Positions 1 through 8,927 of a DNA stretch of 64,000 nt are shown here, in pieces. A program made the translations under genes and the position numbers. The DNA lies in the NCBI RefSeq assembly GCF_000425385.1, contig NZ_KE384357.1:270579-334578 (forward strand). The letters run 5' to 3'. The number at the start of each line of letters is the position of its first letter. The first letter of the stretch is position 1. The DNA comes from Pseudoduganella violaceinigra DSM 15887 (GTDB lineage: Bacteria; Pseudomonadota; Gammaproteobacteria; Burkholderiales; Burkholderiaceae_D). The notes under the pieces are model-generated. The model worked only from the letters and a program-made list of their open reading frames with translations. It ran no database searches and had not been told where the DNA came from.

Positions 1-571
1 CGTGGGTTGCCAGGATGATGCTGCAGCCCTCCTCGCGCAGCGTGGCCAGGGCGCGGCGCAGGGCGCGCGTGCTCATAACATCGAGGCCTCGGGTCGGCTC
101 ATCCAGCAGCAGGTTGCGCGGACGGTGCAGCAGCGTGCGCGCCAATGCGACCTTGATACGCTGGCCTTGCGAGAAGCCTTTGCAATGACGGTCAAGGAAT
201 TCGCCCAGCCCCAGCAGTTCGGTGACTTCTTCGATGCGGCGCTTGATCGCCGCCTTGTCCATGCGGTTGATCTGGCCGAAGTACTCCAGGTATTCGCGCG
301 TGGTCAGGCGCTCATACAATCCAAACTGGTCGGTCAACAGGCCGACATTGCGGCGCGCGCCCATCGGGTCGACGTCCGGGTCGATGCCGTCGATGCTGAC
401 GGCGCCGCGGTCGCGTTTGAGCAGGCCGACCAGGGTGCGCATCAGCGTCGTCTTGCCGGCGCCGTTCGGTCCCAGCAACGCTGTGGCGCGGCCGTCGGCG
501 ACGCTGAAGCTGACGCCGGCCAGCGCAGGGAAGTCGCCGAAGCTCTTATGGACATTTTCTACGTGGATCAT
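1..571 (-). CDS. ABC transporter ATP-binding protein, NatA-like (partial, 3' end outside window)
   Basis: ATPase subunit of an ABC-2-type exporter (NatA/CcmA-like); it would power an inner-membrane permease expected beyond the left edge. Reading down from the ATG at 571-569, the first ~190 residues show MIHVENVHKSFG, Walker A GPNGAGKTT, the Q-loop region (GLLTDQFGLYERLT), signature FSQGQ and Walker B LLLDEPTRGLD; the window ends in the switch-histidine region (ATH). The start is 12 nt after the stop of the upstream hydrolase gene, so the two are probably co-transcribed. The frame is open to the window edge. Substrate cannot be told from this part. Confidence 0.9.
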   Translation of the reverse strand, partial: MIHVENVHKSFGDFPALAGVSFSVADGRATALLGPNGAGKTTLMRTLVGLLKRDRGAVSIDGIDPDVDPMGARRNVGLLTDQFGLYERLTTREYLEYFGQINRMDKAAIKRRIEEVTELLGLGEFLDRHCKGFSQGQRIKVALARTLLHRPRNLLLDEPTRGLDVMSTRALRRALATLREEGCSIILATH

Positions 572-583
572 GTTTCGGTCCTT

Positions 584-2017
584 TCAGGGATTGGCGCCGG
601 CATGGCCAAGCTGGAACGGCATCGCGGCGATTTCGCGCAGGCAGGCCTGGTCGGGCGCCTGTTCCGGCTTGTCCAGGAACTCGCGCATCAGGCGCGGCAT
701 GCAGCCCAGGCGGGAAACGCCATGGCCGGCGTTGGCGACCACGATCATCCGCGCCTTGCTCATGGCCTTGGCGGCGCTTTCGGCGCGGCGCGGCGGTGTG
801 ACCGGGTCCTGTGCGCCCGACAACAGCAGGGTCGGCGCGGCGATCGGCGTGACTGCCTGCGCCGGAACGGGGGGCACCTTCAGCAGCGGACAGACGGCGG
901 CGATGCGGCCGGCGTAGCCGCGCAGGAAGGAGCCCTTCTCATCGGCGGCGCGCGCTTCGTCCGTCAGGCGCGGCATGTCTTCACCGCACACCACGGCCAG
1001 GTAGAGCGGCATGGACAGCAGCCCTTCCGGCGAGTAATCGCTGGCGACATAGGAACGCGCCAGGAACGGCCCCCAATTGCCTTCATAGGCGTTGTGGATG
1101 ATGTAAGGCAGGCGGTTGCCGTCCTGCGGCGAATACAGGGTCGCGTGGATCACCGAGACGAAGCGCAGGTTGGTCAGCGGCAGCTGCACCCGCTTCATTG
1201 TGCGCGGGTGGGCGAAGTCCAGTTTCACAGCGCCGGAATTGACGCGCGCCAGCAGCGTCTCGAATTCCTTCTGCAGCTGGGGATAGGCCTTGGCGCAGGC
1301 ATTGTCCTGCGCGCAGCGCTTGAAGACGCCGTCCAGCGCCTGCTGCGCATCCTGGCCGCCGGCCGGAATCACCTGCTCCGGCGCCGCGACGCCGTCCAGG
1401 ATCAGGGTGCGCACACTGTCCGGGTAGCTGCGCGCATAGTGCTGGCCGAGGCGGGTACCGTAGGATCCGCCGAAGATATTCACTTTGCCGTAGCCAAGCG
1501 CCAACCGCACCTGCTCGATATCGGCCGCCGCATTGGCCGTTGTATAAGCGGCCAGCGGCTGCTTGAGCGCGGCCACGCATTTCACGACCGCCTCGTTCAT
1601 CTGGCTATCGGTGTTGGCGTCGTCGATCTGCGTCCCTTCGCAGCGCAGCTTGCCGGACAGGCCGGTGCCGCGCTGGTCGATAAAGACAATGTCGCGCGTG
1701 GCGCGCATGCGCCTGAAGGTCGAATCCAGTAGCACCACGACGTCGGATCCCGCCTCGCCCGGGCCGCCGGCCAGCACGAATACCGGATCGCTATTGGGAA
1801 CAGGGCGGAAGGCAGGCGCCACCGCCACGTGCAGTTTGAGCTGGCCGGCGTCCTTGCGCTGCGGGTCGAGCGGCACGCTGATATCGTGGCAACGCAAAGC
1901 CTCTTCGCTGCCGCGCAAATGACAGCCGCGCCCCGACTGGGCCGCCGCTTTCGCATCGAGCGCCATCAGCGCCAGCAGCGTAAGGGCGAGCGCCACCCAT
2001 GAAACACGTAATTTCAT
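584..2017 (-). CDS. Secreted alpha/beta hydrolase (tripeptidyl-aminopeptidase/proline iminopeptidase-like)
   Basis: 477 residues with an N-terminal hydrophobic signal (about residues 7-26), so exported. The alpha/beta-hydrolase fold is clear: oxyanion segment AGGPGEAG (83-90), FIDQRGTGLSG, nucleophile elbow GGSYG with Ser185, acid GAQDPVTPP and histidine NAGHGVS near the C-terminus. The C-terminal cap segment resembles the TAP-like domain of secreted tripeptidyl aminopeptidases, so removal of short N-terminal peptides is the likely activity. It lies upstream of the ABC ATPase gene with a 12-nt gap. Exact substrate is unknown. Confidence 0.85.
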   Translation of the reverse strand: MKLRVSWVALALTLLALMALDAKAAAQSGRGCHLRGSEEALRCHDISVPLDPQRKDAGQLKLHVAVAPAFRPVPNSDPVFVLAGGPGEAGSDVVVLLDSTFRRMRATRDIVFIDQRGTGLSGKLRCEGTQIDDANTDSQMNEAVVKCVAALKQPLAAYTTANAAADIEQVRLALGYGKVNIFGGSYGTRLGQHYARSYPDSVRTLILDGVAAPEQVIPAGGQDAQQALDGVFKRCAQDNACAKAYPQLQKEFETLLARVNSGAVKLDFAHPRTMKRVQLPLTNLRFVSVIHATLYSPQDGNRLPYIIHNAYEGNWGPFLARSYVASDYSPEGLLSMPLYLAVVCGEDMPRLTDEARAADEKGSFLRGYAGRIAAVCPLLKVPPVPAQAVTPIAAPTLLLSGAQDPVTPPRRAESAAKAMSKARMIVVANAGHGVSRLGCMPRLMREFLDKPEQAPDQACLREIAAMPFQLGHAGANP

Positions 2018-2053
2018 CAGAAAACTCCTCGGTCGGTAAATTGAAGCGGGCGC

Positions 2054-2578
2054 TCAGGCCTCGCGCATCTTCAGGCTTCGCAAGCGCTTGATGAGCCGCA
2101 CGATGCAGTAGGCGGAAAGCAGTTGCACACCGATGATGACGGCGACCGCGCCGGGGGTCTTGCCCCACCGGTCGTGAATGCGCATCACAGTGAAGGGCAA
2201 TTGCAGCACCATAGGCACGACGAACAGCCAGATCAGGTACTTGTACTTGCGGCTCATGGATTCGACATCGGTGAAAATCTCCGCCGATTGCCCCATGCCC
2301 GCCGGCGCGCGCCAGAACTGCCAGCCAAGCAGCTGGTCGACGTGCTCCCAGCCCGCATCCTTGAACAACTGCAGGTAATGCGGATCGACGCGGGTCAGGC
2401 GGAAATCGATGCGGTAGTTCACTTCCGCCGGTTCGCCGCGCTCGAAATAGAAGGCAGTGCGCATACAGTTGACGCGCTTGAAATGCAAACCTTCGCGCGC
2501 CATCTGTTCGAGCCAACGCTCGATTGCGTGGTCGGCATCATCCCAGAACCACCTGATTTTCCGTACTAGCTTGGTCAT
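2054..2578 (-). CDS. DUF2812 domain membrane protein
   Basis: 174 residues. The N-terminal half (WFWDDADHAIERWLEQMAREGLHF and the following sheet-rich part) matches the DUF2812 pattern; two hydrophobic stretches follow (about 113-130 and 143-160), then a basic tail RLIKRLRSLK. DUF2812 proteins are often encoded beside PadR-type repressors; no such repressor gene is in this window. There is no Shine-Dalgarno sequence before the ATG, and the predicted transcript start is only about 25 nt upstream inside a perfect palindrome, which points to tight repression. Molecular function unknown. Confidence 0.75.
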   Translation of the reverse strand: MTKLVRKIRWFWDDADHAIERWLEQMAREGLHFKRVNCMRTAFYFERGEPAEVNYRIDFRLTRVDPHYLQLFKDAGWEHVDQLLGWQFWRAPAGMGQSAEIFTDVESMSRKYKYLIWLFVVPMVLQLPFTVMRIHDRWGKTPGAVAVIIGVQLLSAYCIVRLIKRLRSLKMREA

Positions 2579-2612
2579 ATATCGGTCATCGCTATATCGA
2601 TGACCGATATAT
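2577..2612. promoter_or_regulatory. Palindromic operator, 15-bp arms, 6-nt spacer
   Basis: Left arm 2577-2591 (ATATATCGGTCATCG) is the exact reverse complement of 2598-2612; spacer CTATAT. It spans from the -10 box through the predicted transcript start to the DUF2812 start codon, the classic place for a repressor. The ATATATCG ends resemble PadR-type operators, but that assignment is inference. Confidence 0.7.
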
Positions 2613-2636
2613 TAGCATTTGAGTAAAGCTTGTCAA
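2609..2636 (-). promoter_or_regulatory. Sigma70 promoter of the DUF2812 gene
   Basis: On the minus strand, TTGACA (2636-2631) and TAATAT (2614-2609) are separated by 16 nt. The -35 box overlaps the last codons of the upstream DUF885 gene, so this gene has its own promoter within a same-strand array. The -10 box overlaps the outer end of the palindrome at 2577-2612. Confidence 0.7.
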
Positions 2637-4465
2637 TGCCGCTGTTGCGAAGCGATCCAATCGTCCACCACGCGCTCGAGGACGGTCATGGGCAAGGCGC
2701 CGTGGCCCAGCACCTCGTCGTGGAATGCCTTCAGGCCGAATTTATCGCCCAATTCGCTGCGCGCCTTTTCGCGCAAGCCGAGAATGGACAGCATGCCGAC
2801 CTTGTAGGCCAGCGCCTGGCCCGGCGCGACGATATAGCGCTCCACTTCCGCCGTCGCTTCCTGCTCGCCCATGCCGGCATTCTCCATCATGTACTCGATG
2901 GCCTCCTCGCGCGACCAGTGCTTGTAGTGGATGCCGGTATCGACCACCAGCCGCGCGGCGCGCATCATGTCGTCGCGCAGGCGGCCCAGCTGGTCCAGCG
3001 GATCCGGCGTCAGGCCCATCTCGGACGCCAGCCGTTCCGCGTACAGGCCCCAGCCTTCCTGGTATGCCGAAAACGTGATGACGCGGCGGAAAAACGGCAC
3101 ACCTTTCATTTCCTGCGCCAGCGACACCTGAAAATGATGGCCCGGCATGACTTCATGGAAGACCGTGCTGCGCATGCCGAACTTCGGCACATCCTTCACC
3201 GAGCGCAGGTTCGCATAGAAGACGCCTGGACGGGTGCCATCCATCGAACCGGGAATGTAATAGGCGCTGGGCGCCGTGGCCGCCGATTCCGCCGGCGCCG
3301 CGCGCACCTCGATTGCGGTTTTGGGATGCACGCTGAACACGCCTGCCAGCTTTTCGTCAGCCTCCTTCATGATGGCCCGGTACTGGTCGAGCATCTGCTT
3401 GCGGCCTTCCTCGGTATCGGCGTAGCGGTACTTCGGATCGCGCTGCAGGCGCAGCATCCGTTCGCCGACGCTGCCCTCCTCCAGCCCCAGCTGGCGCAGC
3501 AGGCGGTCCATGATGCCGGTCAGGCGGTCGACATCGGCCAGGCCCAGTTCATGCACGCGCTTCGGCGTCAGCATGGTTGACGTGTGATAGCGCACGCACC
3601 ATGCGTAGTACGCGTCGCCGCCAGGCAGCGACCAGGCGCCGTCGTTGGCGTGCACGCGGCCCTGCAGGGCGACGAAATAGCGCACCAGCTCGGCGTATGC
3701 CGGATACACGCTTTTCTGGATCGCCTCGGCCACGCCCTGCAATAGCTCGGCGCGCACTTTCTCGTCCATCTCGGCCAGCGGGATCGCATCCAGCTTGGCC
3801 TTGAAGCTGGTGTAGAGCATATTTTCGCGCGCAGGATGGCCGGCGAAGCCGTGCATCTGCAGCAGCACTTTCTCAACCAGGAATTGCGGCGGCAGGATGC
3901 CGGCTGCCTGCTGCGCGCGCAAGCCCTCGATCACCTGCTCGAACTTGAGCGGGAATTTCCGCAGGCGGGAAATATAGTCCTCCGCCTCCGCGCGCGAGCT
4001 GACACGGTGCACGTCGGCCATGAATTCGGGCAGCGCGCTTTGCAGGCCGTAGACCTGGTTGATCGGGAACTCGTGCAGCTGGAAGCGCTCGCCGTCGACC
4101 TGGGTGCTCAGGTAGTAATGCAGGGTATCGTAGGACAGCTGCGCCTCGCGTCCCAACTGGTCGCGGTCGTAGCGGTCCAGCATGGCCAGGTTGTCCTTCA
4201 TGTCCTGGTAAATTTCGCGCTTGTGCTGCGGCGATTCGTCATCCAGGCGCGCGCTGTGAAAATCAAGCCAGGCGGGCAGCACCCTCAGCTTCGACATCAT
4301 CTCCGGGCTTTTCAATGCCGACGCCGCGAAGGCCCGCATGTAAAACCATTCGAGCTTCAGCGGCTTCGAATACCACGTTTGTGTCAACAGCACCGCGCCG
4401 GCGCACAAGGCGGCCGTCACCCCCGTCAGTCCCCAGACCGCAATTTTCCTGGTATTGATCTCCAT
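2633..4465 (-). CDS. DUF885 family metallopeptidase-like protein
   Basis: 610 residues, the usual size of DUF885 proteins. The N-terminus carries one hydrophobic segment (about 9-27), so it is membrane-anchored or exported. The family's hallmark, HEVMPGHH (437-444), is present and resembles a zinc-binding HEXXH-like site, followed by YQEGWGLYAE, which probably supplies a further ligand. The family is thought to be peptidase-like but the substrate is undefined. It is followed on the same strand by the DUF2812 gene, which has its own promoter, and is divergent from the S9 peptidase gene with a 75-nt gap. Confidence 0.85.
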   Translation of the reverse strand: MEINTRKIAVWGLTGVTAALCAGAVLLTQTWYSKPLKLEWFYMRAFAASALKSPEMMSKLRVLPAWLDFHSARLDDESPQHKREIYQDMKDNLAMLDRYDRDQLGREAQLSYDTLHYYLSTQVDGERFQLHEFPINQVYGLQSALPEFMADVHRVSSRAEAEDYISRLRKFPLKFEQVIEGLRAQQAAGILPPQFLVEKVLLQMHGFAGHPARENMLYTSFKAKLDAIPLAEMDEKVRAELLQGVAEAIQKSVYPAYAELVRYFVALQGRVHANDGAWSLPGGDAYYAWCVRYHTSTMLTPKRVHELGLADVDRLTGIMDRLLRQLGLEEGSVGERMLRLQRDPKYRYADTEEGRKQMLDQYRAIMKEADEKLAGVFSVHPKTAIEVRAAPAESAATAPSAYYIPGSMDGTRPGVFYANLRSVKDVPKFGMRSTVFHEVMPGHHFQVSLAQEMKGVPFFRRVITFSAYQEGWGLYAERLASEMGLTPDPLDQLGRLRDDMMRAARLVVDTGIHYKHWSREEAIEYMMENAGMGEQEATAEVERYIVAPGQALAYKVGMLSILGLREKARSELGDKFGLKAFHDEVLGHGALPMTVLERVVDDWIASQQRH

Positions 4466-4540
4466 GCGGGAAATATTACAGTATCATGCCGCTTGGCCGG
4501 CCAACCGCCGGCAGATTTGATAATAGACCGGAGATCCCGA

Positions 4541-6607
4541 ATGACCTTACGCCTGCTGGTAATGGGCGCCGCCATCGCTGCGGCAACCACTGCTGTTGCC
4601 GCCCCGCGCGGCCTGACCGTTGAAGACCTCGCGAGCATGGACCGCGTCGGCAGCCCAGTGCTGTCGCCGGACGCGAGCCGCGTGGTATACACCGTCCGCG
4701 CCACGAATATGGAAAAGAACCGCGGCATCACCCAGCTGTGGATGATCGACCTGAAAGCCGCCAAGCCGGTCCCGGTCCAGCTGACCCAGCATGATTCCAG
4801 CAGCAGCCAGCCGCAATGGTCGCCGTCCGGCGACGCGCTCTACTTCGTCAGCGGCCGTTCCGGCTCCGCGCAAGTATGGCGCCTGCCGATGAACGCCGGC
4901 GGCGAAGCCTTGCGCGTCACCGACTACCCGATCGGCGTGGAGAGCTACCGCCTGTCGCCGAAAGGCGACCGTCTGGCCATGGCCTTCGAGGTGTACCGCG
5001 ATTGCGCCGACCTCGATTGCAGCAAGAAGCGCCTGGACGACAAGGCCAAGAACAAGGCCACCGGCACCGTGTACAACGAAATGTTCGTGCGCCACTGGGA
5101 CACCTGGGCCGACGGCCGCCGCAATGTGCTGTATTCGGCGCCGATCGACGCCGCCGGCAAGGCCGGCGCAGCGCTCAGCCTGAGCGGCTCGCTCGACGGC
5201 GACGTGCACGCCAAACCGTTCGGCGACAACGCCGACTACCAGTTCTCGCCCGATGGCCAGAAAGTCGTGTTCTCCGCGCGCGTGGCCGGCAAGTCCGAAT
5301 CCTGGTCCACCAACTTCGACCTGTACGAAGTCCCTGCCGCCGGCGGCGCCGCCCCGCGCAACCTGACTGCCGAAAATCCGGCATGGGACGCCAAGCCATC
5401 CTTCTCCCCGGACGGCAAGACCCTGGCCTACCTGATGATGAAGCGCCCGGGCTTTGAAGCGGACCGCTTCCACCTGGTGCTGATGGATGTCGCCAGCGGC
5501 AAGAAGCGCGTGCTGGCCCAGGAGTGGGACCGCTCCATCGCCGACTACAAATGGCGCGCAGACGGCAAGGCCCTGCTGGCCAACGCCGACGATATCGGCA
5601 ACCACCGCCTGTTCTCGCTGGATGCCGCGTCCGGCAAGGTCAGCGCGCTGACCGGCAAAGGCTACGCCGGCGAATTCGACACCCAGAAGGACGTCGTCAT
5701 CTCGGCCCAGGCCTCCCTGGGCGGCGGCGCGCAACTGGTCAAGCTGAAGACCGAAGGCGCCGAGCAGAAAGGCACGCAGCTGACTTGGGCCAATGCCGAG
5801 CGTCTGAAAGACGTGAAGATGGCGGACTACGAACAGTTCTCCTTCAAGGGCGCCAACGGCGAAACCGTGTACGGCCACGTGATGAAGCCATGGAACTACG
5901 AAGCGGGCAAGAAATACCCGGTCGCCTTCCTGGTGCACGGCGGCCCGCAAGGCAGCTTCGGCAACGCCTGGAGCTACCGCTGGAACCCGCAGGTGTACGC
6001 CGGCGCAGGCTACGCCACCGTCTTCATCGACTTCCACGGCTCGACCGGCTACGGCCAATCCTTCACCGACTCGATCAGCGGCGACTGGGGCGGCAAACCG
6101 CTGGAAGACCTGCAGAAAGGCCTGGCGGCAGCCGTGTCCAAGTATGAATTCCTGGACGGCCAGAACGCCTGCGCCCTGGGGGCCTCCTACGGCGGCTACA
6201 TGATGAACTGGATCGAGGGCAACTGGAGCGACGGCTTCAAGTGCATCGTCAACCACGACGGCGTGTTCGACCAGCGCGGCATGGCCTACTCCACCGAAGA
6301 ACTGTGGTTCACCGAATGGGACAACGGCGGCACATACTACGACAACCCGAACGGCTACGAAAAATGGAACCCGGTGCACCACGTGGCAAAGTGGAAGACC
6401 CCGATGCTGGTGGTACAGGGCGACCTGGACTTCCGCATCCCGACCGCGCAAGGCCTGGGCACGTTCGCAGCCCTGCAGCGCCGCGGCATCGAATCCAAGC
6501 TGCTGGTATTCCCGGACGAAAACCACTGGGTCCTGAAGCCCGCCAACTCGATCCTGTGGCACCACACCGTGATCGGCTGGCTGGACGACCACCTGAAGAA
6601 GAACTAA
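4541..6607 (+). CDS. S9 family (prolyl oligopeptidase-type) peptidase
   Basis: 688 residues from the ATG at 4541; longer readings of this frame run into the neighbouring DUF885 gene. Signal peptide about 1-21. A beta-propeller-like region with WD40-like TolB repeats (LSPDASRVVYTV, FSPDGQKVVFSA, FSPDGKTLAYL) fills roughly 25-400, then an alpha/beta-hydrolase domain with HGGPQGSFG, Ser549 in GASYGGYMM, Asp630 in GDLDFRIP and His662 in ENHWVL. It should cleave small peptides in the periplasm, like dipeptidyl- or acylaminoacyl-peptidases of clan SC. Its 3' end faces senA across the hairpin element at 6630-6704. Confidence 0.92.
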   Translation: MTLRLLVMGAAIAAATTAVAAPRGLTVEDLASMDRVGSPVLSPDASRVVYTVRATNMEKNRGITQLWMIDLKAAKPVPVQLTQHDSSSSQPQWSPSGDALYFVSGRSGSAQVWRLPMNAGGEALRVTDYPIGVESYRLSPKGDRLAMAFEVYRDCADLDCSKKRLDDKAKNKATGTVYNEMFVRHWDTWADGRRNVLYSAPIDAAGKAGAALSLSGSLDGDVHAKPFGDNADYQFSPDGQKVVFSARVAGKSESWSTNFDLYEVPAAGGAAPRNLTAENPAWDAKPSFSPDGKTLAYLMMKRPGFEADRFHLVLMDVASGKKRVLAQEWDRSIADYKWRADGKALLANADDIGNHRLFSLDAASGKVSALTGKGYAGEFDTQKDVVISAQASLGGGAQLVKLKTEGAEQKGTQLTWANAERLKDVKMADYEQFSFKGANGETVYGHVMKPWNYEAGKKYPVAFLVHGGPQGSFGNAWSYRWNPQVYAGAGYATVFIDFHGSTGYGQSFTDSISGDWGGKPLEDLQKGLAAAVSKYEFLDGQNACALGASYGGYMMNWIEGNWSDGFKCIVNHDGVFDQRGMAYSTEELWFTEWDNGGTYYDNPNGYEKWNPVHHVAKWKTPMLVVQGDLDFRIPTAQGLGTFAALQRRGIESKLLVFPDENHWVLKPANSILWHHTVIGWLDDHLKKN

Positions 6608-6629
6608 TCGGCGTCAGGATATCGTTTTA

Positions 6630-6704
6630 AAAGCCGGGGTCAGCTCTGGCAATCGGACAAAACGCACAGCGTTTTGCCCGATTGCCAGAGCTGACCCCGG
6701 CTTT
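6630..6704. repeat. Convergent-end hairpin element, copy 1 (36-bp stem)
   Basis: Arms 6630-6665 and 6669-6704 are reverse complements with one mismatch; loop ACA. The stem begins AAAGCCGGGGTCAGCTCTGG. It fills the gap between the S9 peptidase stop and the stop codon of senA, which directly abuts it, and should act as a two-way terminator. It is nearly identical to the copy at 18215-18289. Confidence 0.9.
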
Positions 6705-6705
6705 C

Positions 6706-7908
6706 TTATTCGAAGGCGCAGGTTCTGAAGCCGTTGAAGATGTCGTCGCGCTCGGGCAGGTAGAAGTTGCGGAACTTGGCTGAGCCAAGTCTTGACGGCG
6801 TGGCGAAGGACGCGCCGCGCAGCACCTGGTGGGTGGTGAACCATGGCGCCGAATATTCCCGGTAGCGGTCCGCGGCAAAGCCTGGGTAAGGCTCGAACGG
6901 CGATGCCGTCCACTCCCACAACTGCCCCCAGCGGAAGGCCGGATGGCCATGCAGCGCCGCGTACTCCCATTCAATTTCCGTCGGCAACCGGCGGTTGGCC
7001 CATGCGCAGTAGGCCTGGGCCTCGTACAGCGACACATGCCGCACCGGCTCGTGCGCGGACAGGGTGGTCAGCCGCCCGAACCGCATGGTGCGCCATTGAC
7101 CATTGTCGCGCCGCCAGTAACGCGGCGCCGATCGTTCCTGCCGCAGCAGCCATTCGGCGCCGGCGTTGCTCCAGAATTCGCGCCGTTCGTAGCCCCCATC
7201 CTCGACGAAATCGCCGAACCGGGCATTGCTGACCAGGGCAGCGTCCATGCGGAACGGGGCGACATGGCAGGGGTGCGCAAATTTTTCGTTGTCGAAGATG
7301 AAGCCTCCCGTATCGGCCGCGCTGCCAAGCTGCAGCGTGCCGCCCGGGAAAGCGATATCGCCCGCCGCGCCGGATGCGCGCTCGTCGTGCGTCAGGTGGG
7401 CCGGCGCCTGCAGGCCCAGCGTCTGCAAGGTGTAGAGGAAGGCTTCGCCGTGCATGTCCTCGTGCGCCAAGGCCAGCCGGTAGGGATAAAGCGCTTCGTC
7501 CGTATTCGGTTCGCGCGACAGTTTGTCGAGGACGCGGTCCAGCACTTCATGGCAATATGTCTTGACGCCGCCCGTGCTGGGCAAGTCCAGGTTCCAGCGG
7601 CTGCGGTGCGGCACCATATTCGAGTCGAACCAATCGTCGCCCTTGCGCAGCAGCGAAGCGTACAGCGCATCGGCCGGATGGCTGGACATCGCTTCGCGCA
7701 GGATGAACCACTCGGCGAACCAGGCTGTATGGCCCAGTTCCCACAGCGGCGGATTGATGATGCGCAGCTGCGGCACGCGCGCCGCGGCATCCATGCCGGC
7801 GCCGGCAAAACAGTCGAATAGGCTCAGCGTATAATTGCGCGCAGCCTGCAAAGCGTCGGCAAGTTGCTGTGTACGGGCGGTCCGGAACGAAGCATGGATG
7901 GCATTCAT
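6706..7908 (-). CDS. senA: Selenoneine synthase SenA (EgtB-like)
   Basis: 400 residues. An N-terminal DinB_2-like part carries the non-haem iron site (ELGHTAWF, then the HX3H motif in LAHEDMHGEAF) and a C-terminal formylglycine-generating-enzyme-like domain ends WTASPFEPYPGF and VLRGASF. This is the EgtB architecture. Its divergent pairing with senB and selD identifies it as SenA, which joins hercynine to a selenosugar to form the C-Se bond of selenoneine (known for the family; assignment by synteny). The start ATG at 7908-7906 gives the usual length; the longer open frame upstream is the antisense of senB. A second paralogue, EgtB, lies at 18289-19461. Confidence 0.85.
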   Translation of the reverse strand: MNAIHASFRTARTQQLADALQAARNYTLSLFDCFAGAGMDAAARVPQLRIINPPLWELGHTAWFAEWFILREAMSSHPADALYASLLRKGDDWFDSNMVPHRSRWNLDLPSTGGVKTYCHEVLDRVLDKLSREPNTDEALYPYRLALAHEDMHGEAFLYTLQTLGLQAPAHLTHDERASGAAGDIAFPGGTLQLGSAADTGGFIFDNEKFAHPCHVAPFRMDAALVSNARFGDFVEDGGYERREFWSNAGAEWLLRQERSAPRYWRRDNGQWRTMRFGRLTTLSAHEPVRHVSLYEAQAYCAWANRRLPTEIEWEYAALHGHPAFRWGQLWEWTASPFEPYPGFAADRYREYSAPWFTTHQVLRGASFATPSRLGSAKFRNFYLPERDDIFNGFRTCAFE

Positions 7909-7944
7909 GGATCGATTGTAGCGACAATTGAGCAAATAACACCA
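7909..7944. promoter_or_regulatory. senA / senB divergent control region
   Basis: Only 36 bp separate the senA ATG from the senB GTG. The stretch is AT-rich and contains ATTGT-N4-ACAAT (7916-7929), a short inverted repeat that could be an operator. No clean sigma70 boxes fit wholly inside, so the promoters probably overlap coding sequence. Confidence 0.4.
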
Positions 7945-8916
7945 GTGAGCACGCAGACAATCTGCATCGCCAGTCCAGCGCTGGCACAAGCGAACAACGG
8001 CAACTGGCAGACCGCCCGCCGCTGGGCGCATTGCCTGGGCACCCGCTACAAGGTGGACATCGCGTCCGATTGGCGCGACGATGCGCCGCCGGACCTGCTG
8101 GTCGCGCTGCATGCGCGGCGCTCGGCTGCGCCGCTGGCGCGTTTCTGCGCCGCCTATCCCGGCCGTCCCAGCGTGCTGGTCTTGACCGGTACCGACCTGT
8201 ATCGCGACATCCGCAGCGACGCCGATGCGCAAGCCTCGCTGGAACTCGCCAGCGCCCTGGTCCTGCTGCAGCCCGCGGGCCTGACCGAACTGCCAGCCCC
8301 ACTGCGCGCCAAAGCCCGCGTCATCTACCAGTCCGCCCCCACCCTGCTGCCCGCTGCCCGCCCTGCCGCGCCGCGCCATCACGACATCATCATGGTCGGC
8401 CACCTGCGTGAAGAAAAAGACCCGCGCACCTTCATGCAGGCCGCCGCCCGCGTGAAAGCGCCCGGCGCACGTCTGCTGCACATCGGCGGCGTGCTGGACC
8501 CGGCACTGGGCGAGGCGGCATCGGCGACGGCAGCCGCGGCCCCTGGCCGCTACGAATGGCTTGGCCCCCTGCCCCATGCGGAAACGCGGCAACGCCTGAA
8601 GCATGCCCACGCCATGGCAATCTGCTCGCGCATGGAAGGTGGCGCCAATGTCATCATCGAGGCGGTCACCAGCGGCGTCCCCGTGCTGGCCAGCGACATC
8701 AGCGGCAACCGCGGCATGCTGGGCGACGATTACCTCGGCTACTTCCCGCTGGGCGACGCCCGCGCCCTGGCCGCCCTGGTTGACAAAAGCATCAACGATC
8801 CCGCCTGGTATGCCGCGCTGCGCCAGCAATGCGCCGTACGCGCCAAACTATTTACGCCCGAAGCCGAGCAGGCGGCCCTGCTCGACTTGGTGGATAATCT
8901 GCTCCAGACGAACTGA
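7945..8916 (+). CDS. senB: Selenosugar synthase SenB (glycosyltransferase)
   Basis: 323 residues from a GTG start at 7945, chosen because the family begins at the segment ICIASPALAQANNGNWQTA; an in-frame ATG further upstream lies inside the senA leader. GT-B fold: the C-terminal half has a nucleotide-sugar site (MVGHLREEKDP, SRMEGGANVIIEAVTSGVPVLAS). SenB uses selenophosphate and a UDP-sugar to make a 1-seleno-sugar for SenA. It is followed after 11 nt by selD. Identification rests on the characteristic N-terminus plus the neighbours senA and selD. Confidence 0.88.
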   Translation: MSTQTICIASPALAQANNGNWQTARRWAHCLGTRYKVDIASDWRDDAPPDLLVALHARRSAAPLARFCAAYPGRPSVLVLTGTDLYRDIRSDADAQASLELASALVLLQPAGLTELPAPLRAKARVIYQSAPTLLPAARPAAPRHHDIIMVGHLREEKDPRTFMQAAARVKAPGARLLHIGGVLDPALGEAASATAAAAPGRYEWLGPLPHAETRQRLKHAHAMAICSRMEGGANVIIEAVTSGVPVLASDISGNRGMLGDDYLGYFPLGDARALAALVDKSINDPAWYAALRQQCAVRAKLFTPEAEQAALLDLVDNLLQTN

Positions 8917-8927
8917 AAGAGCCCATC

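Noticed and set aside
2..1732. Long plus-strand open frame of 576 codons
   Set aside because: It is antisense to the ABC ATPase and hydrolase genes, which show complete catalytic motifs; the frame is a GC-rich shadow with no family pattern.
4547..6592. 681-codon minus-strand open frame
   Set aside because: Antisense of the S9 peptidase; composition (Val/Ala/Gly/His-rich, no domain) is typical of reverse-frame shadows.
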